This document shows, in pieces, positions 11,717-24,697 of a stretch of 64,000 nt of DNA (within the stretch, counting starts at the first letter, position 1; each line of letters opens with the position of its first letter). Under the pieces are notes generated by a model, which saw only the letters and a program-made list of their open reading frames with translations, ran no database searches and was not told the DNA's origin. A program made the position numbers and the translations under genes. The stretch lies in NCBI RefSeq assembly GCF_000003815.2, contig NC_049991.1, positions 10,685,024 through 10,749,023 of the forward strand. Direction: 5' to 3'. Origin of the DNA: Branchiostoma floridae. Lineage: Eukaryota > Chordata > Leptocardii > Amphioxiformes > Branchiostomatidae.

Positions 11717-14700
11717 GTTTATATACTACTAATATTTTGTCCACACGGAGTATTCAAATATCGCGAAGGCCGAATGCAGGTTCTGAACCGTCCCTCTCCT
11801 TTCTCACTCCTCTCCAACTTGCCCGACCAGTGAGGATGTGTCTAACGTTAGCCGTCCACTCCCATCCGTACGAGCAGCTCGTGCGAGGTGTGTTGTGTGC
11901 TCTGACGTAATTATAGTGGCGGAGACGGGAGGGATAGCCTCCAGCTTGTCGCGAGTGATGAGAACAATTGGCTGGCACGTGAGATGGGTGATTATGCCGG
12001 AACAGTCGCGTTCATATATGTAGGGTTGGGGGGAGGAGTAAACATACCTCACGTGGATAACATGCAGAGCAATGCTCTTCAACCATACATAGTTTATATG
12101 AAAGTAAACCATTGCAAAGCTAAAAGTACGTTAAAAATGGTCTACATATAACGTGTGAATTTTACAATTCTAAAACTTATCGATTAAGTCATTCCGATGC
12201 AAGAACGATCTACATTCAGTACACTATCAGGGTGTATAAACAGGTATCAATATTTATTGACAACTACACACGATGACTTATTTGCCTTTACGATTTCTTT
12301 GTTGTTCCGAGCGGTTGAGCAGCAGAGAAGCTGGTATAGTGACGATGTGGAGTCCAGATTCCCGGAACGTACACACACACATAACAATCGATTCCTGTCA
12401 AGTGAATGGACCAATAGGGGACTATCTCATCCCCTCAGGTGACTACGTACAAACCATCACCAGTGTGCTGACTGATCCCGTGGCTGGCGGTTATTGCACA
12501 TCCGGGTATATACGGACATCAGCGGTGTTCTCAGTGACCAAACTTCAAAGGAACATTCAACGCACGGCATAATGTAGCATGCTTTGAGTGCGAAGTGTTC
12601 CCGTATTACATGATTTTATGTTATATCAGGATGGAAAAAATATCATTTCCATAACCAACCTTACATCATATGCTTATTGATCGTCTGTGCATGAAAATTA
12701 GGCTCTCAATACTGGCCTCTATTCAAGGAGTACTATGAGTATTCAATACTGATCACCGGCTTGAGTTTTACGCGGTGTATACATGATTCCGAGGCTAGAG
12801 TGCATATGCGAAGCAGCGATACCATTTTACTGCTTTCCTTTGATCTATATTCATGGAAGCAGTTGAGCGTTTGAATCGCCGGTTGAGAGCTTTAAATCGT
12901 CTGCTCTTGTTAAAGGCGGCTTCTCCTAACATCATTCATCCCGCCACATGGGTAGGCTGGTATTCTCCAGTCACCGTCCAGCGAGCCCCGAAGTAAAACT
13001 GTCAGTCGGCGCCAATAATCAGTACTTCTTGTATGTCATCACTGATTTTGAAGAACGGGATGCAATTGGTTTGTCTGCCATTGGAGCCAATTACTTAGAT
13101 CGATCTGACGGGAGCGCAAACAAACCATCCTCGGAGATTAGAGATAAGGACCCTGAACTTGGTATTTACGGGAGGACGTGAGAGGAAATGAGATGAAAAA
13201 TCAGATAAACGCGCACGTTTTGTGACCTTTACAGCAGTGTCGGCAACTAAAAGAGTTGGATGACGTGGCTTTGCTTCAATGCAGATTCTCATGCCTTTGA
13301 GACGTGAAGCGTTAAACTTGAAAGACAATGATAGACTGCCTAAGCTTAGCCTCTGAGCCCCACTTTAATTGTTGAAGTTCTTGAGTTGTTTTGTGGAACT
13401 GCAGAAGGCGCTCTGATAAATGTAACGTTACCATGGAGGTTAGTTGGTAAGACGTAGTACCTCTACATATCATCGCGACCAGGACGCCAGGAAGCTCATA
13501 GATTCTTTCCACTAGTACCCTGGCAGTCGTCCAGAGGATGGATCCCATTCATCAGACGTCCCGCTGCTATGAGATGCAGTTTTGCTGCCCTTCCGTTGGC
13601 ATTGGTAATGAGCTTTTATGCTGCATTGGACAATTTCCTCATCCAATCGAATTCAAGTATGCAAACTACCGTAAAATGGCAAATGTTAGCGGGGATTTCG
13701 CGGTAGGTAGGAAGAAAATGGTTCTATGTTCGCCGCTAAAAAAGGGGTAGGAGGACAGAAGACAGAAGAAAGTTTTCGCGGCGTTTGCTCGAACATTTCC
13801 CCCTTTACGGTATTGTATTCGAAAACTTAATCCCACAACATTTTGACTGAAGCTAAGCCATAAAGGAAAATATTGGGTTTCCATATATATGCATACTGTG
13901 GCTCTCATAGTTCAGGAGACTAATAATATAACGTCACAAGAACAGAAAGTTTGTTGTGATAAAGTCTGTCCTGATTATAAGTAGACTTGGCAACAGCACA
14001 GCCTTATATAAATGGCACGAACATCAGGGTCTGACGGTAAAAATCAATGTTTCTGTGACAGCAAAAACAATGTCCTCTCCACAGTAGGACGAACCTTTGC
14101 CAGATGGGCCAAAATCGACACATCGACCTATGAAGATATACATCTCCGGTGTAGAGTCCGCGAGACGTTTCCAATAATGCCGACTAGAACACACCCTAAC
14201 CCTAACCTTGCGTTTAGGGTTGTGGTTACGCCAAGGAAAAATGTTGTGTTTTCTATTTCCCGACCTACCCAAGAAAAACCTGTCTCTTTAATTTAAAGGT
14301 GGGCACTACGCGCAGTTTCCAGTTATTTTTCATTCAGCCCGCTTCCTATTCAAGTAACGTTAAATTAAAAATAGTTGCTTGTCCTTTCTAATGAAGGATG
14401 AATGTATCCACGGATTAAACCATTATGCACATTAAAGTTTGACCAAGGACGTTACTTGGTTTGACATTGAATTGAAAATATAAGTGTCCTCATGTAACGT
14501 TATGTGTCTCTAAAAAAATATACTGAAACAGGAAACGCAACATTTTTCCTGACATCTATGATTCATGCAAAATTCCTTGAAATTTGAAAAAAAATTGATC
14601 ACACTTAAGTTTTTCAATTGGATTGTTTGTGTTTGAACTGGCATTGTTAACCTGGATGTCATTCAAGTTTGTCTCAGGTGACCGTTTAGCTTTTGCAACT

Positions 14701-14880
14701 GGTAACGTAACGTTGTGTAATTTTCCCATTTAAGACAGCTTTACTTATCTTTTTTTTTAAATTTTGCTGAACATATACAGTACATCATGCTATGTGTATT
14801 CCGGACCGGTACAAACACCAATGGATTTGTCGTCTGCTAATCGTTTTGCTGCTGTCATTGTTTGGGGTCACTCGAGGTCA
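11717..14880. other. No gene recognised
   Basis: Short open frames only. Two adjacent telomere-type units (CCCTAACCCTAACC) occur near 14193, too few to be a telomere array. The last part is presumably upstream regulatory DNA of PTCD1. Confidence 0.4.
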
Positions 14881-14888
14881 GAATTTCC

Positions 14889-14900
14889 AAGATGGCGGCC
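14889..14900 (+). promoter_or_regulatory. YY1-like motif at the probable PTCD1 5' exon
   Basis: AAGATGGCGGCC matches the YY1 core (AAnATGGCGGC), common just downstream of the start site of housekeeping and mitochondrial genes. A splice donor GTAAGA follows at 14936, and acceptor-like sequences lie at 15060 and 15180 ahead of the PTCD1 start codon. This suggests a 5' exon spanning the motif. It contains an ATG (14891) that could be an upstream ORF or an alternative start. Confidence 0.5.
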
Positions 14901-15237
14901 ACCATGTGTGTTCCACGGCGTAAAAGTAAGAAATGTCATTTGTGTTTCTCAGTTTGAGCCCAAAGTTACCTGAGATACCATCAGATACCTGAGTAAGTGA
15001 CATCTGTACACGACAGAGTTGATTTTGATGTTTATCTTAGCACGACTAACTTTTTTCCAGCAACAATGTGTTCTGTGGGGAGGGGGGCATCACATGCGTC
15101 CTGTTGTCTCTTTTCATCTAGTGTTTCGTATACGTCAATGTCATATGTTTAACAGCTCTTTTATCATTTACCACATCAGGGTAACAGCCGGAGATATTCG
15201 TAGTTTTCCTATCAGACAGAATAAACGAGCCATCAAG

Positions 15238-18200
15238 ATGTGGAGACTACACGTGACTACACCCATTCTCCGCAGAAGTGCCAGTTTGCTGAACCTGGCC
15301 CTGCAGGCCAACAAACCCGCATATCTACACACCCCTGGCTACTACCAACAGTCTTTGATACTTGGACAGAAATCCAGACAATGTGCAACATTCTTACAGT
15401 CTAAATACCAAGTGACCCAGCACACTACATGTAGAACCTATACTAGTAACACCAGTGGTGGTGATGGCATACACATGAAGGAAAGTCTTCATTCTAAAGA
15501 GCAAGAAGAACTGAAATCCTTTGAAGATGATTTCTTTGGGCCAGAAATAGAAGAGAGTGTACCGGATACAGTCAAACACCCTGAACCACTCTCAGCCATA
15601 TTCAACAGGAAAACCAAGGTCACCTTACAGCAGGATGTGGCACAAGGTATAGAGAGGAAACGTTATGGATACATACAGCACACTGACAGGGTGGAGGAAC
15701 CCAAACAGTGGACCAAGGGAAAGGGAAAAAAGCCAAAGAAATCCTTAGATGCAAGAGGAAACTTTAGAATTGATGAATTTCTGGAGGAATCAAGAACAGA
15801 CAGAAACAGTACTAGTAATAGCCTTCTAGATGGCTCAAGGTCATCTAAAAAGAGGGTGGGGAGGTTCAATCCTCCTCAGCAACTAGAGCGTACTTACAAG
15901 TATGGATACAACTATAGACCTGATGCTGAACGGAACAGACTTTCTGATATGCTGGAAACAAGTACAAACTTCCAACAGGCACCAACGAGACAGGATAGAC
16001 TCAGATCAGCAAGCCCAACTACTGTACCATCACATCTACATCTGTTCCCAGAAGGAAAGGAGAAGGGAAAACATGAGCATTCTCATACTCCTAAAGAAGA
16101 TGCTGGTACAGAAGAAACAAACAGCACTGCTGCACCATATAATGATGAAGATGACTTTGACCCCAAGTTTGCTGAACAGGATGAAGACTTTGGCACAGTG
16201 GCTAGAGACAGGTATAAGAGGAGATGGTACAGGAGGGATGCGGATGTTGAGGAGTACATAGACAGTGATGAGGAGGTTGAGAAGAGACATCAGCGCCCGC
16301 CAGGACAGTCTCGTCACACCTGTCAGTGGTACGGCAACAGGATGAAGGAACTGGCAAAAGCAGGAAAGGTACTGTGATTAAATCATCTCCTCTTTATTAA
16401 AAAAAACATTGATAGGCTATTGCTGTTACATCATTTAAGACATGTATCTGAATCATTTACTGTAAATGCAGAAATATTCGCGGTGGATTAATGTTCGCGG
16501 TTTTCGCGGTGACCACTTCACCGCGAACTTAAAACCACCACGAATATTTTTCTATTGAGGTATTAGACTGCAGTCTATGGTGTTACCGCGAAATTAAATC
16601 CACCGCGAAAAGTCCTTTTTCCCGCTACCGCGAAATTAAATCCCCGCAAACTTAAATGCATTTACAGTACTCATTTCTTTGAACTACTTATTCAAAGATT
16701 GAGTTTTTTGTCGTATATTGAAATCTATTTGTCTTTATCTCTTTCTTCTGTCGAGAACATGTGTAACACCTGCTTTCTAATACAATGTGAAGAATATGGC
16801 AATATGTGTATGTACATTGGTATTTATCTAGCTCCCAGAGGCCATTGACATGCTGGAGACCAGGATGTTGAAGGAGGACAGAGTACAGCCTAATGAATAT
16901 GTGTACAACGTTCTGATTGGTGCATGTGGCAGGACTGGATTCTCACAGAAGGCTTTTGAGCTCTTCTTTAAGGTAATGATAATGTAATAGTAGTACTGCA
17001 AACTGTAGATGTTTTCCTCTATTTTTTTATTTCGTCATCAATACATGAATAAATAGCAAGATGTGTTAAATGAGATCCAAAACGCACAGTATTTAGGCAA
17101 TGTTTACTTGATTATACAGATGGCATCCTCTGAGAACCCCAGAATTGGTGCATGCAAAAAAAAAAGTTGCTACATTATGAGATCTAAGTGGATAGGAAGA
17201 TTGAACTGAACACACAGAGTACGAGTCGACATAACGAATAATAGATTCTGTTCTTTCACATGTTGACCTTGGTATGCTACAACAGTAGCAGCCATTTTCC
17301 ATTATCTTTCTTGCAATCTATGGCATATGTCTTCTCATTTTGCAGCTCATTTTGTACAATCTACAGTGTGGTCAAAAACTTTTTAGAAATTAACAAAAAT
17401 TGATGTGTGCACGAATGTTATCCAAATCAACATGAAATTAATTCTGTTATGTCATGTATGCTAGATGAAGGAGCGGGGCCTTCATCCTGGGATGGTGACC
17501 TTCACGGCCCTGCTGAATGCCTGTGCAGAGTCACCCTTCAACAAGACTAATGAGTTAGGCAACATCATTCGGGTCAGGCAGGAGATGGCCAAGAGGGATA
17601 TCCAACCTAACATGATAACGTACAATGCAATGTTGAAGGTAAGATGACAGTTTACATACTACATGATGATGATGATGGATGTCTCTTTGCTTCCAAAGAT
17701 CAATGAGAAGGTTGTCCTCCTCTGTATCTGTATCTCTATTGATATTGCCAATATAACCACCCTTTGGTTCAACACACCACCTTTGCAGGCTCTCACAGGG
17801 CTCTCCCGTGCCTTTTCTGCCAGCTCACAGAATATAGACATTTCAGTACAAAAGTATGTTCTTGCACAGATACATGTATGTACAATCAGACATGACTGAT
17901 CCAAGATTTGGTTACTTGTGCATTGTGTAGTACTGCCAGCAGTTTTTCATAAAGTGTTCAGTGTGTTAAGCTTCATTTGGAAGCAATGTTTTTTCATAAC
18001 CTGGCCTGTCATGAAAGGCCCACGTGATGACGTGAGCTGGTAATTCACACATGACTGTACTGCCCCCCTCCCCAGGCCTATGCAAAGTGTGCGGACCTGC
18101 CTGCAGCCCTGGAGCTGTTCCAGGAGATCATACAGTCTGGACAGGAAGTCACAGCAAAGACCTTCAGTTTCCTCCTGTTTGCATCCACAGAGGACAGGGA

Positions 18201-21114
18201 AGCTGGCTTCACTCAAACAGTAGAGGTAAGACTTGTTGACTTATACAATGATCATGGTGATTATCATACTAAGAGTGCACCAGACAAAACACAAGCAGTC
18301 AGTTTGTTGTCCCTAAACCTAAACAAGAGGCCTTTGGAAGATTGATAGCCTACCATGGACCCGAAGTGTGGAACAACCTACCGCCAGACACACATTTTAA
18401 TCTGACCTACTTCAGAGACTCTTGAAGTAAAAGAAACGACCAAAATGAACGAGCAAGGACTATGAACCCTGAGCTTTCGCACTATGTTTCTGTACCATGT
18501 GTATGTTGATAGATTTATAAGGACCAAATGTAATCTGTATCTCTGTTATATCTGACCCGTACACCCCGCATGACCTCGATGAAAAGAGGCCTGCAGGCCG
18601 ATTTGAGCTTCTCATGAATAAATAAAGGTACAAATACTACTCATGATACTAGCCTTTTTATGCTATTTAAGATGATTTTGTGTTGCTGTCATAAACTTAT
18701 CCTGTCCCCTTCTCCAGGCTTGGAGGCTGATGAAGAAGAGCCACATCAAACCTGACATCTTTATTTACAACCTGCTGCTGCGTGCTGCAAGGGACTGTGG
18801 GATAGGTCAGCATGAGGTCGCAGAACGGATCCTGCTAGGGGAGTCCGACATGAAGGGGATTCCCACCCCACGTCGGAAGAAAATACATGTAGGACCAAAA
18901 CTGATCAAAGGATCAAAGGGTGCCAAACAGCTTAGTGCAGGTCAAGGGTCGGAGGTCGTCTCCAAGGAGATGTTGACCGTTGAACCTGTAAGAGAAGCTG
19001 ACATGCAGCAGGACAGTCAAGCGGATGAGTTGTGGAAGGAGAGGTCTCCTCATGGCAGAAATACTAAAACACATGGCAGAAGTCCTGAGACTGAAATAAA
19101 AGCAGTAGCACCAACACAGAGTGTCCCCAGCCTGTTGAATCAGCAGACAGGGATGGAGAATGTTGTGTCCCTGGGACGGGTGCAGACCCCTGCTGACAGA
19201 CTCGGCCTGTTGGGAGGGGTGGGGGGTTTCCTCAGCAGTATGGAGGCTGACGGAGTCAAACCAAACATCAAAACTTTCTGTCAAATGCTGGAGATCATCA
19301 GGCCTAACACCAGGTAAGGAAAGAGGTCACTGGATATGTAATACTAAGTATGTTAAATCACAATTTCACATCCAAGTTAGCTTCTAGCTCCTTTAAAAGC
19401 ACTGAGTTTAACACAGTGCCGTTGCCTTCTGTTGCTTAATACAGAAAAAGCTATGTGCCCAGTGGGGGCTTATTGTTTCCGAGGATTGAAATTATTTGAT
19501 ACTGTAGGGAAGAGACCGACCTGATGGTTGCCATGGATGAACATGGTGTGAAACCAGACAGGGACTTCTACAATGCACTCATCAGGAAGAGAGCCATGAG
19601 GAGGGACATGGAGGCAGCTAAGGTATTTGCTTCTGTAATTGTAAGATTTCACATCCAATTGTTCCTTGGTGGTGTCAGGCCATGGATCCAACACTTTTGT
19701 TGAACAATAACCCTGGTGCGTTTTGAGTGCCGGATTCCTGCGTGCCGGATTCCTGTTCGCCAGATTCGTACATTTAACCTATAGTTCCTTTTTATGACCA
19801 ATATTGTTTGCCTCACCAGGCTGTCCTGCCCATGATGAGTGAGAGGAGACATTCCCCAAACCTCAGGACGTATGTGAACATGGCCATGGCATGTACCAAC
19901 AGTCAGGAGGGCTTCAAACTGCTCAGAGAAGTCAAGGTGTGTACACATTATGATATATGTACAGTATAAAGAAGAAATGATCGACATATTGGATGGTACT
20001 TTGAATTTAGTTTGTATTTGCTGTTTTATGATTTACCCTAAGTAATCTGTTGTGTGCCTGTGACCTATGTGAATTTAAAGTGTGCATGAAACCATATTTC
20101 TGTCTTTTATTGAAATTGACGATAATAGCAATCATCGATTGTAGTAATAAATATCCTTCTACAGAACACTTTTCTTTACTTAACAAGGTACTTATTCAGA
20201 AAGTGTTTTTTTTTAAATTATTATTTCCCATTTCCTCTGCAAGCCGAGTTGTAAAATTCAGTTACCACAATAAAAGTTTAAAAGGAAATTAGTTTACTTT
20301 ATGAGCCAAAAGGCAACTTGTGAATCAAGAAAGGTTAGGCTTATAAATCATGAAGTTTAACATAACAACAACTACATGTATCATGTTTGCAGCAAGCGGG
20401 ATTTGCTCCCAATGTGCAGTTGTTCACGGCTCTGATGAAGGCAGCCCTGTCCAGTAAGGACTACATCTATGCCAAGGACCTGATCATGGAGATGGAACGC
20501 CAGAACGTCGCACCAGACCAGTTACTGATCAAGAAGCTAGAGAAGGCTGCTGAGGACTATAAGGGACCTCAGGTACACAGTATTTTCTTAAGGTTAAAAG
20601 TACAAGACTTGGATAAGCAATTATAGATGTAGTGATTATTCAAGTTTTATTGTAATCCTGTTTTTATAAAGTAACATCATGAATGTATTGATAGTTGATA
20701 AGGCGTCAGAAGGATGACGGCTGAGGCACAATATATAGGTTTTGATCTCTTATTCAAGAGTCTTCATCAGAATCAATGCATATATTGATGAGTCTTAATT
20801 TCTATCTGATAAGAGAGAAAACACATGGCTAACAGACCCTTTCAAGTCTTGAAGGTTCCAACTCTAGTTTCTTGTCTATATATACGTTTCTATCAGGCTT
20901 TATTGACTCTTAGACATGGATTAACTCATCTTTAATCTTTTTTTTACAGAAGGGTCCATTCCGCTCCCCCCTGAATATCTACTTGTCCAAAGTCCATGCC
21001 TTCCGCAGTGTGTATAAGCATTGGTTGGAGCGTATGCCTGTAGCACAGGAGGAGCATCCATGGGACAAGTACAGGAAAACACCTAGTCAGGAGGGGGATG
21101 CAGCTGCTAAATAG
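15238..21114 (+). CDS. PTCD1: Pentatricopeptide repeat domain-containing protein 1, mitochondrial
   Basis: Nine exons join in phase: 15238-16368, 16832-16972, 17465-17638, 18076-18225, 18718-19313, 19508-19622, 19820-19936, 20393-20572, 20950-21114 (TAG), giving about 922 residues versus roughly 700 in human. The frame is open upstream to 15019, but I chose the ATG at 15238 because [18 protein letters not shown] starts a basic, acid-free mitochondrial presequence. Residues about 40-377 are a charged, low-complexity region. From residue 378 come PPR helix pairs with typical '[15 protein letters not shown]', '[14 protein letters not shown]', '[13 protein letters not shown]' and '[14 protein letters not shown]' motifs. 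In vertebrates PTCD1 acts in the mitochondrial matrix on leucine tRNAs and 16S rRNA. Extra length is in the N-terminal linker and in the fifth exon between PPR blocks. It is tail-to-tail with CENPM. Confidence 0.88.
16458..16669. mobile_element. CCGCGAA-rich MITE in PTCD1 intron 1 (copy 1)
   Basis: A 212-bp element bounded by TACTGTAAATGCA and its reverse complement TGCATTTACAGTA. The interior is built of sub-repeats such as TTCGCGG, CCGCGAA and AAATTAAATCC. A second copy in the opposite orientation is at 28034-28235. It is non-coding and non-autonomous; the termini suggest a TA-targeting family, but I could not confirm the duplication. Confidence 0.85.
18297..18630 (+). mobile_element. 5'-truncated non-LTR retrotransposon tail (CR1/L2-like)
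   Basis: In PTCD1 intron 4. From about 18297 a plus frame reads [14 protein letters not shown]...[11 protein letters not shown]...YFRDS then TGA at 18424, the usual C-terminus of CR1/L2-clade reverse transcriptases ('...GxxVWNxLP...'). About 200 bp of 3' UTR follow and end in an AATAAATAAAGG-type tail. Only the last ~45 codons survive, so it is a dead-on-arrival insertion in the same orientation as the host gene. Confidence 0.65.
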
Positions 21115-21336
21115 ATACACAACTGTCCTAGGAAGGGCAGTGAAAGAATATGCTTTACCGGTAGTTTTAATGCAATGACACGCAAGCATAACAAAGCTAA
21201 TTACCCTGTATATGTACATGTAGATTCTATGATCTATGAACAGATACAATGAACAAATGTGAACAAATGATGAGAATATTAGAGTTGCAATTGGAATCTC
21301 AGAGAGGTCCTTTAACAGCAGCTGTGTTTGAGTATA

Positions 21337-21342
21337 AATAAA
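21337..21342 (+). terminator. Probable PTCD1 polyadenylation signal
   Basis: AATAAA lies 223 bases after the PTCD1 stop codon and is the first canonical signal downstream. It sits about 250 bp from the stop of the convergent CENPM gene, so the two 3' UTRs are close and might overlap. Confidence 0.5.
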
Positions 21343-21592
21343 CTTATGTTAAAACCTACTTCTTTCACTTATATCTAGTACATTATAAAATACTGATATA
21401 TAATAGTACACACAGGTTTGTCACCCTACCCATTATCAAAGTTCTCTAAGACATGAGATTTTGCAGTGGTATGCCAAGTGTCAATGTGTGCATCTTGTGG
21501 GATCCCTCTACCAACATATGTACCTCTTCAAATACTAGTACAAAAAGCTGACACAACAATATACAATACAAAAACTCCAAATCCAAAGAGGT

Positions 21593-23830
21593 CTAGACAG
21601 TGTAGAACTCAGTCTGCTCCTCTTGGAAGGACAGCTGCCTGCAGGTTAAGTCCACCAGTAGGGGGGAAACATTCTTCCTGCCTGCAGACACCTCCACCAG
21701 CTGCAGCAGCCGATTGGCCAGGGTTGTTCTCTCATCAGGATCACCCTCCTGGACACAGTAAAAATACACATTCCAGCCATGAAGTTGAGACATTGCAGTT
21801 TTATCTAGTAAAATCTTTAGAACACATGAGATACAGAAAAATTACCTCATTTTTAAATTGTGGAAAGAAATAGATAGGTACCTTTATGCCCCCACAGATG
21901 TACATGGTGTTGTACATGTCTGCCAGTCTGGACACTTCCTCCATCTCCACACAATGGTCAGAGGTACCTTTGACTGGAAGAAACATGACATCCTGTTTCT
22001 ATACAAGGTATTGGTAGTTTTGAAGAGTTAAATGGATGTGTAGAAAGTTCAGCCCAACTAAACTGCCTGAAAAAATGCAAACAATATCCCTAGTCTACCT
22101 ACACAAACAGGCAAAGTTGTAGCTCTTTTACATAATACCAACCATTTGTTACCACAAAACAGGCTCTGCCAAGGAAGTACTCAACATCCACACACTGTAC
22201 AGCTGACTGGACTGTTGAGAAACTGAAATTAAAGCAACGCATGAAGTGTGTGAAGAAAACACTTTAGGATTAGAGAATTCGGTACAAAGCATGAAAATCT
22301 CAATATCAGTATCTACACTTTATCTCATGAAGGGGAATTAGGGTCTGAGCATGCAAGCTTAAATCTGTTTGAAAACATAACCTAGTACATTTTGTACTGA
22401 CCACCTGTTTAACAGACAGAAGTACTATTAAAGTAATATCTATAGGATATAAGTTGTGCAGACACCAACAAATAAAATACTCTTAGTTAACTATGTAAGT
22501 ACCTGAGTCTGTTGGTGAGGTCTATGATGAAGGCTATGTAGTCTATCCTGGGTCTGGTGTCTGTGTTCTCCTCAGGTAGCGGCAGGCTAGTGGTGGTACG
22601 ACTGTAGAACAAGGTTTATAAGAGACATCATCTTTGCTGATGACTTCTATTTTTACAACCGAATTCTATAAGCATGTTCACAGATAAAACAGCGAAAGTG
22701 ATCTTGATCCAGTTTATCTCACTCAAGAGCTCAAGAGATGTTCTTCCACCAGCCTTGACAGAGAAGACAGATGCTATGTACAGTACATGTATTTACAATT
22801 TGTACTGGCGATGTTCTCCCAAGCACATTTCGACCATGACTTAACATCCTATGGCTTAGCATTCTCTTCTATGGACTGCGACCCTTTCCAGTACTACTAC
22901 TAGTGTGTATGTTAGGAGCAACAACTACCAGAATTCAAACACATGGCTTCTTGGTCCAGAGGCAGGGCCACTAACCACTGGAACGTGCATGTTACATGCT
23001 GCCTACATTTGTATGCACGGATCCAACTGGGCATACAAAGGTCAAAGTTAAAAGCATCTTTATTGTACATTTTCTTGTCTCAACCAGGTTTTCATATCTA
23101 TCTGGATGCATATGTCCTCCCGGCTGTCAGTTTGCATAACAATGTCCAGTCCTTAGTACAATGCAAAACTTTCTAACAACACGGAAAACCAAGGAGCTTT
23201 TAAAAGCTCCTTGGGATAACGTTACACGGATTGAAAATTTGATCTGTGTAACATTACAATACTTACATACCTTTGTGTTGGAAGAATGTTTAGAACTGCA
23301 GTATGATTACTACCAACATAGATGAGCTTCCATGATGATGTCCACACCTGTTTTGTATAACATGCCTCAGGGCCCTTCACCTCTGACCTGCGCATGTGAA
23401 GCTGGATCTGTGAACATGCTTATTTCAGCAAAACATGCATCTGCCCTCAATCTTGAAACACTCAATATTACTCACACTTGTAGCTTGAGCCCTGTGTCTG
23501 TGCAGACATCCACCATGGACTTGGCTAGCTGCTTTTTCCCCGTGCCGTAGCTGCCAACAAGCTGTATACGTTATAGATATGAAAGAAACAAAATGTTACT
23601 CTGACTAAAAAGTCCAACTTTCTAAGTTTTCAGAAACAACCCAATAGATCATCTAATTCGTAGTTATGTCCACACGACGTTGGAACATTTTAGACCTAAT
23701 ACTGGTAACCATGTTATCATATACTACTTACCAACACAGTGGCAGCGTTTCGAACCGGCATCTTATTGAACGGCTTCAAAATCTCGCGGGGTAAGACTTC
23801 GGACATTTCGCTTTCCTCTTCGGCCGCCAT
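21593..23830 (-). CDS. CENPM: Centromere protein M
   Basis: Six minus-strand exons, in order of transcription: 23732-23830, 23476-23561, 22503-22601, 22143-22222, 21882-21973, 21593-21748. They join in phase to about 203 residues (human about 180). Diagnostic blocks are PRIDYIAFIIDLTNRLS, VDVEYFLGRACFVVTN and TLANRLLQLVEVSAG, matching the CENP-M core. CENP-M is part of the constitutive centromere-associated network (CENP-H/I/K/M) and adopts a small-GTPase fold that in human does not bind nucleotide. Here the exon 1/2 junction gives LLVGSYGTGKKQLAKSM, which looks like a P-loop (GxxxxGK) with Lys in place of the last Ser/Thr. The start MAAEEESEMSEV gives an N-terminus somewhat longer than human. 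It is head-to-head with RRN3. Confidence 0.85.
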
Positions 23831-24061
23831 TTTCAAAATCACCGCCTTTGTCGCATCAAAACGCAACAGGCATTTACTGATGAATAGACAAAGCAAGTTA
23901 TTTTATTCGAAAGATCGGGTTCAATGATAATACATAATGAATTTTATCTCTTGGTAAAATTATTTGATGCCAATTAACGTCATATCTGCGTCATATCATG
24001 CTAGTGTATCTCCGGAATTGTTTTGTTTCTTAATTTGTTCTGTTGCGGTAGCTGTCCCAAA
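23831..24061. promoter_or_regulatory. Probable bidirectional promoter, CENPM / RRN3
   Basis: This short interval lies between the CENPM start codon (minus strand) and a donor-like CCCAAAG|GTAGGTT at 24061/24062 on the plus strand, which would suit the end of a non-coding RRN3 first exon. The first recognised RRN3 coding exon is 2.1 kb further on and begins behind an acceptor (TTTGTACAG), so an upstream exon is needed. No TATA box is obvious. Confidence 0.4.
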
Positions 24062-24697
24062 GGTAGGTTGAACAGTTCATTACAAAATAGGGGTAAAAAT
24101 TGATTATTTTGCACTATTGTATTTGAAAAAGAAAAAGACAAGAGCATAAATCATGTCATGAACAACGAATGATGTAAATTTTGAAAATCAAAATTATTAG
24201 GATATTGTAGTATTGTGTAATATTTGAATAAAAATGATTAAACACTTAACATGACCCCTTATCAATAATGGACTCGACCCGGAAAAAAATCTTGATGCAT
24301 TTCACAACTCGACGTAGGACAATTTCAGCCGGATTTGGACGGATTTCGGCGGTTTGGGCCGGTTTCTAGCACCCGAATGGTAATCTTTTGTAGAATTTGC
24401 TGAACCACTCCCAACAGGATATGTATTTGTCTAGTTGTTGTAGAGAGAAGTATGCTAAAAGGAGAAGTTGCTCTGGTGCACGTGTGGACATGTTGAGATT
24501 GCAATAATTTGGGGAGGGGGGTTTATATCTCTATCCGGCAACTTTAAAACTCCTTGATCCGGCTTGGACCCAGGTTTCCTTTTTTTCCATCGCTTGACAA
24601 GTGTGAAATAACAAGCCATCAATGATTTTAGTGTAACTATGATAAGCTAAACCAAATTGGTCTGGACATTAGAAAACAATGAATTCATCGACGCTGT

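Noticed and set aside
14193-14218. Telomere-like CCCTAACCCTAACC
   Set aside because: Only two units; too short for an interstitial telomere array and expected by chance now and then.
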